Shown in pieces: positions 6,645-11,558 of a stretch of 11,558 nt of DNA. The position numbers and the translations under genes are program-made. Origin of the DNA: a bacterium (GTDB lineage: Bacteria; Actinomycetota; Thermoleophilia; Solirubrobacterales; 70-9); assembly GCA_002919115.1 (NCBI GenBank), contig PKER01000070.1:1-11558 (forward strand). Reading direction: 5' to 3'. The notes below the pieces were generated by a model, which had not been told where the DNA came from, did not search any database, and worked only from the letters and a program-made list of their open reading frames with translations. Positions within the stretch are counted from its first letter, which is position 1. Each line of letters opens with the position of its first letter.

Positions 6645-8330
6645 ATGTCCAGGCTCTCGACGTATCTGCTTCCAACGCTTCGTGACGATCCCGCCGATGC
6701 GGAGGCGCTCTCGCACCGGCTGATGGTCCGCGCCGGGCTGATCCGCCAGATCGGCGCCGGCCTGTGGACGTGGCTGCCGGCGGGCAACCGGGTGGTCCGC
6801 AAGGTCGAGCGCATCATCCGCGAGGAGATGGACGCGATCGGCGGCCAGGAGATGCTCATGCCGGTCCTGCAGCCCGCCGAGCTCTGGCGGCGCAGCGGCC
6901 GCTACGACATCGAGGAGCTCATGAAGCTCGACGACCGCAAGGGCGCGCCCCACGTGCTCGCGATGACGCACGAGGAGGCCGTGACCTACCACGTCGCCCG
7001 TGAGGTCCGCTCCTACCGCGAGCTGCCGATGCTGCTCTACCAGCTCCAGGTCAAGGAGCGCGACGAGCCGCGGCCGCGCGCCGGCGTGCTGCGCACGCGC
7101 GAGTTCACGATGAAGGACGCCTACTCGTTCGACCGCGACGAGGAGGGGCTGGAGCGCTCCTACGAGGCGAACCGCAGGGCCTACGCCAGGATCTTCGACC
7201 GCTGCGGCCTGCGCTGGTACGAGTGCGAGTCCGACGTGGGCATGATGGGCGGCTCCGGCGCCCACGAGTACATGGCGCCCTGCCCGGCCGGCGAGAACGA
7301 GGTCGCGCTCGCGCCCGGTTACGCGGCCAACGTCGAGGTCGCGAAGGCCGAGCCGCAACCCGTCGAGCTGCCCGACCCGCTGCCCGAGCCCAAGGAGGTC
7401 TCGACGCCCGGCCTGACGACGGTCGAGGAGGTCTCGGGCGCGCTCGGCGTGCCCGCCGGCGCGCTCATCAAGGCGCTGCCCGTGATCGTCGACGGGCGCG
7501 GCATGGTGCTCGTGCTCGTGCGCGGCGACCATCGCCTGAACGAGGTCAAGCTCCGCAACGCCCTCGGCGCCGGCTTCCGGCAGGCCACCCCCGAGGAGAT
7601 CGCGGAGGAGATCGGCCCCGCGGGCTTCATCGGCCCGGTCGGCGCGGACGTCCCGATCATCAAGGACGCGGCGATCACCGGGGCGGGCTACGCGTGCGGC
7701 GCGAACAAGCCCGACGCGCACCTGATCGGCGTCGAGCCCGGGCGCGACTTCTCCTTCGAGGAGCTCGACGTGCGCGTGGTCGAAGCGGGCGACCGGACCC
7801 CGGACGGCCACGAGATCACGATCGAGCCCGCGATCGAGGTCGGCAACATCTTCAAGCTCGGCACGCGCTACTCCGAGCCCTTCGGCGCCACCTACCTGGA
7901 CGAGGAGGGCGTCGAGCGGCCGATCGTCATGGGTTGCTACGGCATCGGCCCGGCGCGCATCGTCGCCGCCGCGGTCGAGCAGCACGCCGACGAGAAGGGC
8001 ATCGTCTGGCCCCGCGCGCTCGCCCCGTGGGACGTGGTCGTCGTCCCGCTCGGCAAGGCGGGCGACGAGACCCACACGGAGGCGGAGCGCCTCTACGAGG
8101 AGCTCGCCTCGGCCGACGTCGAGGTCCTGCTGGACGACCGCGCCGCCGGTGCGGGGGAGAAGCTCACCGACGCCGAGCTCGTCGGGTGCCCGCTGCGCGT
8201 GGTCATCGGGCGCCGCGGCCTGGCCGAGGGCAAGCTCGAGGCGCAGGAGCGCCGCACCGGGAAGGAGCACGAAATCCCGCTGGCCGACGCGGCGCAGGCC
8301 GTGCGCGAGATCCTCGCCGGCATCGAGTAG
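6645..8330 (+). CDS. proS: Prolyl-tRNA synthetase, bacterial type with editing domain
   Basis: Charges tRNA-Pro with proline in the cytosol. The 561-aa protein has the class II core. Motif 1 lies around LIRQIGAGLWTWLPAG. Motif 2 is RDEPRPR (139-145) followed by EFTMKDAYSFD. Motif 3 is MGCYGIGPAR (429-438). Between motifs 2 and 3 sits the bacterial insertion (INS) editing domain, about 225-400, which hydrolyses mischarged Ala-tRNA-Pro. Its lysine in ALIKALPV (K276) sits where E. coli has K279. The C-terminal anticodon-binding domain follows (about 450-561). Length is normal for the bacterial type (about 565-590). ATG 6645 is directly followed by the family N-terminus (LSTYLLPTLRDDPADAEA). The next gene starts 2 nt after the stop. 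Confidence 0.97.
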   Translation: MSRLSTYLLPTLRDDPADAEALSHRLMVRAGLIRQIGAGLWTWLPAGNRVVRKVERIIREEMDAIGGQEMLMPVLQPAELWRRSGRYDIEELMKLDDRKGAPHVLAMTHEEAVTYHVAREVRSYRELPMLLYQLQVKERDEPRPRAGVLRTREFTMKDAYSFDRDEEGLERSYEANRRAYARIFDRCGLRWYECESDVGMMGGSGAHEYMAPCPAGENEVALAPGYAANVEVAKAEPQPVELPDPLPEPKEVSTPGLTTVEEVSGALGVPAGALIKALPVIVDGRGMVLVLVRGDHRLNEVKLRNALGAGFRQATPEEIAEEIGPAGFIGPVGADVPIIKDAAITGAGYACGANKPDAHLIGVEPGRDFSFEELDVRVVEAGDRTPDGHEITIEPAIEVGNIFKLGTRYSEPFGATYLDEEGVERPIVMGCYGIGPARIVAAAVEQHADEKGIVWPRALAPWDVVVVPLGKAGDETHTEAERLYEELASADVEVLLDDRAAGAGEKLTDAELVGCPLRVVIGRRGLAEGKLEAQERRTGKEHEIPLADAAQAVREILAGIE

Positions 8331-8332
8331 GG

Positions 8333-8983
8333 ATGAACGCCCCCGCGCCCGGCCGACCGCGAACGCCGCGCGCCCGCGGCTTCCGGCGCCTGGCGGGGAT
8401 CGACCGCTCCGGGAAGGCGCCGGTCGAGACCCGGCGGGGCCAGCCGCTGCGCCCGTTCACGCTGCCCAACCTGATCGGGTATCTGCGGCTCGCCTCTCTG
8501 CCGGTCTTCCTGGCGCTCGCCTTCCAGTCGGACGACGGGCGCTCGACCGCGGCGGCGCTGATCTACCTGTGGATCGCCGTGGGCGACTACCTGGACGGGT
8601 TCCTGGCGCGCGCGACCGGCCAGTACTCGCGCATGGGCGCGCTGCTCGACCCCGTCGTCGATCGCCTCACCGTGCTCGCCGGCGCCGTCGTCTGCTGGCG
8701 CTTCGAGCTCTTGCCGCGCTGGGCGCTCGTCGTGCTCGCCGCGCGCGAGGTCGCGATGCTGGTCCTCGGCCGCCTCGCGCTGCGCCGAGGCATCGACATC
8801 GAGATCAACTGGGTCGGCCGCGTGGGCGTCTTCCTGATCTTTGCGGGGATCTTCTGGTCGCTTGCGATCGACTGGTGGGGGACGGTGGCGCTGTTCCTCG
8901 CAGGGGTGGTCGTGGCCATCGCCGCCACCTGGTTCTACGTGCGCGCCGGCCTGCGGCAGCTCCGCGCGCTTCAGCCACAATGA
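8333..8983 (+). CDS. CDP-alcohol phosphatidyltransferase (PgsA-like)
   Basis: Membrane enzyme that moves a phosphatidyl group from CDP-diacylglycerol to an alcohol. The complete CDP-OH-P signature is present: D85, D88-G89, A92-R93, G102, D106 and D110, with exact family spacing. Several hydrophobic segments follow. The 216-aa protein has a proline- and arginine-rich N-terminal stretch of about 40 residues before TLPNLIGYLRL, where family members usually begin; this may be an extra cytosolic tail. The acceptor may be glycerol-3-phosphate (PgsA) or phosphatidylglycerol (CDP-type cardiolipin synthase); the sequence alone does not decide, so no symbol is given. The ATG at 8333 lies 2 nt after the proS stop, and the TGA overlaps the ATG of the cupin gene. 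CdsA, which makes the substrate, is encoded at the left of the window. Confidence 0.88.
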   Translation: MNAPAPGRPRTPRARGFRRLAGIDRSGKAPVETRRGQPLRPFTLPNLIGYLRLASLPVFLALAFQSDDGRSTAAALIYLWIAVGDYLDGFLARATGQYSRMGALLDPVVDRLTVLAGAVVCWRFELLPRWALVVLAAREVAMLVLGRLALRRGIDIEINWVGRVGVFLIFAGIFWSLAIDWWGTVALFLAGVVVAIAATWFYVRAGLRQLRALQPQ

Positions 8984-9345
8984 CCCGCGGTTTCGTTCCC
9001 CCGCTGAGCCTCGCGGCGGCGGAGCTCGAGCTCGAGCCGCTGCCCCTCGACCCGGAGCAGATCCTCGCCGGTGCGCCCGCGACCTTCGGCGTCACCCTCT
9101 TCGAGCGTGACGGGGTCGAGTGCGGGGTCTGGGAGATCACCCCAGGCGTGGTCACGGACACCGAGGAGCAGGAGGTCTTCCTGGTGATCTCCGGGTCCGC
9201 CACGATCGAGATCGAGGACGGCCCCACGCTGCGGGTCGGTCCGGGCGACATCGGCGCGCTCCGGCGCGGCGACCGCACCACCTGGCGGGTGCACGAGACG
9301 CTGCGCAAGCTCTACGTGATCGACGCGCGCGCGTCCTCCGCCTGA
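8980..9345 (+). CDS. Small cupin-fold protein (DUF861/EutQ-like)
   Basis: A 121-aa single-domain protein with the cupin_3 pattern: W51 in VWEITPGVVTDTEEQEVF, then LVISGSATIEIEDG, LRVGPGDIGALRRGD and TTWRVHETLRKLYVI (H105). Many members of this group have no assigned reaction, and the sequence lacks the classic HxH metal pair of larger cupins, so no substrate is proposed. The start at 8980 is fixed by the ATGA overlap with the phosphatidyltransferase gene, indicating coupled translation and perhaps a related role. It is the last gene before a gap with a new promoter. Confidence 0.8.
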   Translation: MTRGFVPPLSLAAAELELEPLPLDPEQILAGAPATFGVTLFERDGVECGVWEITPGVVTDTEEQEVFLVISGSATIEIEDGPTLRVGPGDIGALRRGDRTTWRVHETLRKLYVIDARASSA

Positions 9346-9376
9346 CGCCTGCGGGGCAATACCGGCGATCAACCGC

Positions 9377-9443
9377 CCCTGAAAACCGGGGCCCAGTGGG
9401 CGGCCCGCTGCAAACCATCAAGCTCAACTTGACGTTTTCAGGG
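9377..9443. promoter_or_regulatory. Widely spaced 10-bp inverted repeat across the promoter
   Basis: CCCTGAAAAC (9377-9386) and GTTTTCAGGG (9434-9443) are perfect reverse complements, with 47 nt between them and centres 57 bp apart. The right arm lies between the -35 and -10 of the promoter for the rsiG-like gene. The arms are AT-rich in otherwise GC-rich DNA. It could be a two-site operator (looping or cooperative binding) or, less likely, the base of a long hairpin. The intervening DNA holds a GC-rich imperfect hairpin (9387-9407) that may terminate the upstream transcript. Confidence 0.5.
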
Positions 9444-9455
9444 CAGCCCTATAAT
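9429..9455 (+). promoter_or_regulatory. Sigma-70-type promoter of the rsiG-like operon
   Basis: TTGACG (9429-9434) and TATAAT (9450-9455) are near-perfect -35 and -10 hexamers, separated by a short 15-nt spacer. Transcription would start near 9462, leaving a leader of about 40 nt. It is the best promoter match in the window, and it stands in the only gap that separates the lipid/translation genes from the regulatory genes. The short spacer may mean it needs an activator; MerR-type proteins usually act on long spacers, so that mechanism is not indicated. Confidence 0.7.
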
Positions 9456-9485
9456 CGCCAACAGGCGCCAGCGGCCCCCACGTCA

Positions 9486-9497
9486 GAGGGAGAGGAA
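9486..9497 (+). promoter_or_regulatory. Ribosome binding site selecting the TTG start at 9502
   Basis: The purine run from AGAGGG to GAGAGGA (9486-9497) ends a few bases before the TTG at 9502. This supports that rare start over the internal ATG at 9541, which would remove the conserved-looking acidic N-terminus and lacks a Shine-Dalgarno sequence. Confidence 0.6.
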
Positions 9498-9501
9498 AGC
9501 T

Positions 9502-9777
9502 TTGACCGACTACGACGAGACCTTCCCCGACATCGCCTCGATGAGCGATGAGGAGCTGAAGGCGACCATCGAGAGGCTCACCGAGGAGGAGCGCGAGGTC
9601 TCGTATCGCAGGCGCATCCTGCACGGCAAGATCGACATCCTGCGCGCCGAGCTGGTCAACCGGCTCAAGCACCGGCGCGAGGACGGCGACTCGGTGATCA
9701 CCGGCGCCGACGTGCAGGCGCTCACCGACATCCTCGTCGGCAAGGTCTCCGACGCCCCGCGGACAGAGGGAGGCTGA
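9502..9777 (+). CDS. RsiG-like anti-sigma / c-di-GMP-binding protein, single motif
   Basis: A 91-aa, mostly helical, highly charged protein. Residues 15-58 form a long amphipathic helix containing E30, S34, R37, H41 and D45. This spacing matches the c-di-GMP signature of RsiG, the anti-sigma factor that holds sigma WhiG in Streptomyces, except that His41 replaces the Gln. The flanking text (SYRRRILHGKIDILRAEL) is also typical of the family, often annotated as aerial mycelium formation protein. Streptomyces RsiG is about twice as long and has two motifs; this protein has one and no second copy in its C-terminal third (60-91). It would therefore have to act as a homodimer, as reported for Rubrobacter RsiG. 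The start is TTG with a good ribosome binding site. It leads an operon; the FHA gene starts 2 nt after its stop. No sigma factor gene is in the window. Family assignment is good; ligand and partner are inferred. Confidence 0.8.
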   Translation: MTDYDETFPDIASMSDEELKATIERLTEEEREVSYRRRILHGKIDILRAELVNRLKHRREDGDSVITGADVQALTDILVGKVSDAPRTEGG

Positions 9778-9779
9778 CG

Positions 9780-10250
9780 ATGGCCATCCACTGCCCCGAG
9801 TGCGGTTTCGTCAACCCCGAGGCCGCGAACTACTGCCAGAAGTGCGGGGCGTACCTGGCGCGCCCGGAGGGCGCCGACGAGCCCACGACGATGACCTACA
9901 AGGTCGATGAGACCGGCGAGTTCCAGCCCGTCGACATCGACGCGGAGGTCGACCGCACGGGCGCCGCGCTCGTGATCCGCTCGGGCGGCGGGCGCGCGGG
10001 GGAGAGCTTCCCGATCACCGGCGACCGGATCTCGATCGGGCGCACGCCGGACGCGGGCGTCTTCCTGGACGACGTCACCGTCTCCCGCAACCACGCCCTG
10101 ATCGTGCGCCGGCAGGACGGCTTCTACATCGACGATCTCGGCTCGCTCAACGGCACCTACGTGAACAGGCGCCGGATCGAGTCGCACCTGCTGCGCGACG
10201 GCGACGAGATCCAGATCGGCAAGTACAAGCTGAGTTACCTGGAGCGCTGA
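9780..10250 (+). CDS. Zinc-ribbon FHA-domain protein, GarA/OdhI-like
   Basis: A 156-aa protein. An N-terminal zinc ribbon has C5, C8, C19 and C22 (CPEC and CQKC). A short linker follows with T36-T37 in DEPTTMTYK, then an FHA phosphothreonine-binding domain (about 64-156) with R88 (SIGR), S102 and H105 (SRNH), and N124-G125-T126. The FHA part is close in wording to mycobacterial GarA (FLDDVTVSR, GSLNGTYVN, GDEIQIGK). The Thr-Thr sits where GarA/OdhI have the ETTS motif phosphorylated by PknB/PknG; in those proteins phosphorylation closes the FHA domain and releases 2-oxoglutarate-metabolising enzymes. GarA itself lacks this four-cysteine ribbon, to my knowledge. The start has a Shine-Dalgarno (GGGAGG) within the end of the previous gene. 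The next gene is FtsR-like, the same order as garA and Rv1828 in mycobacteria. Partners are inferred. Confidence 0.88.
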   Translation: MAIHCPECGFVNPEAANYCQKCGAYLARPEGADEPTTMTYKVDETGEFQPVDIDAEVDRTGAALVIRSGGGRAGESFPITGDRISIGRTPDAGVFLDDVTVSRNHALIVRRQDGFYIDDLGSLNGTYVNRRRIESHLLRDGDEIQIGKYKLSYLER

Positions 10251-10261
10251 GGACGGTGCCC

Positions 10262-11029
10262 GTGGCTACACGCAACGAGGCGGGAGCGAGCGGGCAGGAG
10301 GACGGCGGCAGCCGCAAGGCCGAGTCCGGCTCGCGCCCTCGCAAGGCGCTGACGATCGGCGCGGTCGCGAAGATCCTGAGCCAGGAGTTCGAGGACATCT
10401 CGATCTCCAAGATCCGCTACCTCGAAGACCAGAAGCTGCTCTCGCCGCGGCGCACGCCGGGCGGCTATCGCCTCTACAGCCAGGCCGACGTCGAGCGCCT
10501 GCGCACGATCCTGCGCATGCAGCGCGACGAGTTCCTGCCGCTGCGGGTGATCCGCCAGGAGCTCGCGTCGGGCGCGCTCAACACGAGCTCGCGGCCGGCC
10601 GCCGAGTCCGGGCAGCGCCGCCGCGCGATCACCGTGGACGCGGAGGTGCGCACGATGTCGCCGGAGGAGCTCATCGAGCAGGCCGGCGTGAGCCCCGAGT
10701 TCCTCCGCGAGCTCGCCGAGTACGGGGTCGTCGAGGGCGACCGCCGCGACGGCCGGGTCGTCTTCGACGAGACCGACCTGGAGATCGTGCGCGCGGCCGC
10801 CGAGCTGGCGCGCTACGGCGTTGCGGGCCGCAACCTGCGCGTCTTCCGCACCTCCGCCGACCGCGAGGCAGCCCTGCTCGAGCAGCTCCTCGGCGCGGCC
10901 CTGCGCTCGCGCAGCCAGGCCCGGCGCCGGGAGGCCGTCGAGAACCTCGAGAGCCTGGCTGCCGTGTGCGGGCACCTGAAGCAGCTCATGCTCGTCCGGC
11001 ACCTGCGGCGGCTCAAGGGCGACGCCTGA
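10262..11029 (+). CDS. MerR-family regulator, FtsR/Rv1828-like
   Basis: A 255-aa regulator. After a disordered, charged N-terminus of about 25 residues comes a MerR winged-helix domain: LTIGAVAKIL, then KIRYLEDQKLLSPRRTPGGYRLYS, and VERLRTILRMQRDEFLPLRVI. The C-terminal half (about 120-255) contains a second helical segment (MSPEELIEQAGVSPEFLRELAEYGVV) and a long helical tail, the layout of mycobacterial Rv1828 and corynebacterial FtsR, which activates ftsZ. The small-molecule cysteines of metal-sensing MerR proteins are absent. GTG at 10262 is preferred because GAGGA (10249-10253) lies 8 nt upstream; GTG at 10256 is in frame but too close to that site. It follows the FHA gene by 11 nt, the same order as garA and Rv1828 in mycobacteria. 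Target genes are not visible. Confidence 0.87.
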   Translation: MATRNEAGASGQEDGGSRKAESGSRPRKALTIGAVAKILSQEFEDISISKIRYLEDQKLLSPRRTPGGYRLYSQADVERLRTILRMQRDEFLPLRVIRQELASGALNTSSRPAAESGQRRRAITVDAEVRTMSPEELIEQAGVSPEFLRELAEYGVVEGDRRDGRVVFDETDLEIVRAAAELARYGVAGRNLRVFRTSADREAALLEQLLGAALRSRSQARRREAVENLESLAAVCGHLKQLMLVRHLRRLKGDA

Positions 11030-11049
11030 GGGCCGAGGGCGCGCCCGCC

Positions 11050-11511
11050 GTGCCCAGGGTCGCCCGCAGCCGCGTGATCGCCGCCCGGCGCGAGGCGGTC
11101 TGGAAGCTGATCTCAGACCCCCACAACCTGCCGCGCTGGTGGCCGCGAGCCGCGCGCGTCGAGGACGTCCGCGGCACCGGCGCCCGCATGCGCTGGACCA
11201 CCGTGCTCGAGACCGAGCGCGGCGTGCCCGTGCGCGCCGACTACCGGTGCGCCGCGAGCGAGGAGCCCAGCCGCTTCGAGTGGCGGCAGGAGGTCGACGG
11301 GACCCCGTTCGAGCGCATCCTCAAGTCATCCGCGCTTGAGATCCGCCTCGAGCGGGCGCCGCAGGGCGCGACCGACGTGCGCATGACCGCGGAGGAGACG
11401 CTGCGCGGGTTCGCGCGCCTCGGGGCCCTGATGCTGCGCGGCGCGGCGGCGCGCCGCCTCGACGAGGCGCTCGCCGGCATCGAGCTGGCGCTGGTCGGGG
11501 AGCCAGGATGA
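11050..11511 (+). CDS. SRPBCC / polyketide cyclase-like protein
   Basis: A 153-aa protein of the SRPBCC (START/Bet v1-like) fold, which binds hydrophobic ligands in a deep cavity. Visible features are the family opening (SRVIAARREAVWKLISDPHNLPRWWP, about residues 7-32), alternating strands in the middle, and a long C-terminal helix (about 115-148) ending in ALAGIELALVG. The ligand is unknown. GTG 11050 is the first start after the MerR stop in this frame and has a GAGGG 10 nt upstream; a longer reading frame begins inside the MerR gene but would overlap it. Its stop overlaps the ATG of the next gene, so it probably belongs to the same transcript. Confidence 0.78.
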   Translation: MPRVARSRVIAARREAVWKLISDPHNLPRWWPRAARVEDVRGTGARMRWTTVLETERGVPVRADYRCAASEEPSRFEWRQEVDGTPFERILKSSALEIRLERAPQGATDVRMTAEETLRGFARLGALMLRGAAARRLDEALAGIELALVGEPG

Positions 11512-11558
11512 GCGCCGCCGAGGCCGGCGGAGCGATGAAGTGGTGGGGGGGGGGGGGG
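11508..11558 (+). CDS. 5' end of an unfinished gene, possibly FAD-linked oxidase
   Basis: ATG at 11508 overlaps the SRPBCC stop (ATGA); a second in-frame ATG at 11535 begins MKWWG. The rest is a 14-G run to the window end. Openings such as M(K/R)WWGWGD are, from memory, common in actinobacterial FAD-binding oxidases related to alkyldihydroxyacetonephosphate synthase, so the ATG at 11535 may be the true start. Only about 8-17 codons are visible, so the product is a guess. Confidence 0.35.
   Translation, partial: MSAAEAGGAMKWWGGGG

Noticed and set aside
11545..11558. A G-quadruplex or phase-variable homopolymer at the window end
   Set aside because: The tract sits at the very edge with no flanking sequence, so an artefact is the simpler reading.

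Overview
The window is very GC-rich, with GTG and TTG starts and genes packed head to tail on the + strand. No real gene is visible on the - strand. Gene content and order (cdsA, dxr, an M50 protease, ispG, and later a GarA-like FHA gene followed by an FtsR-like MerR gene) point to an actinomycete. The short single-motif RsiG homologue and the overall layout suggest a deep-branching class such as Thermoleophilia or Rubrobacteria. That placement is an inference from gene content; no phylogeny was run.

Bases 1-3245 carry a lipid/isoprenoid/envelope block: cdsA (CDP-diacylglycerol synthesis), a 161-bp gap holding two tandem palindromic elements with a 60-bp period, dxr (second step of the MEP pathway), and a single-PDZ site-2 protease whose start overlaps the dxr stop. 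Bases 3369-5183 encode a long-chain acyl-CoA synthetase with its own ribosome binding site, followed by a perfect 9-bp hairpin that probably terminates it. Bases 5300-8330 encode ispG (penultimate MEP step) with an unusual charged C-terminal tail, then proS. Bases 8333-9345 encode a CDP-alcohol phosphatidyltransferase that could use the CdsA product, and a small cupin whose start overlaps its stop.

A promoter-containing gap (9346-9501) separates this housekeeping block from a second, regulatory operon. That operon runs: a 91-aa RsiG-like protein carrying a single c-di-GMP signature with Gln replaced by His; a GarA-like FHA protein with an N-terminal four-cysteine zinc ribbon and a Thr-Thr motif; an FtsR-like MerR regulator; an SRPBCC protein; and the first codons of a further gene that runs into a 14-G tract at the window end. 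The first three genes lie almost end to end. They suggest a module joining c-di-GMP (RsiG), Ser/Thr kinase signalling (FHA) and control of cell division or development (FtsR). This is the most interesting part of the window.

Several start codons (dxr, ispG, proS) lack a Shine-Dalgarno sequence and have -10-like hexamers 6-9 nt upstream, as expected for leaderless or near-leaderless mRNAs.
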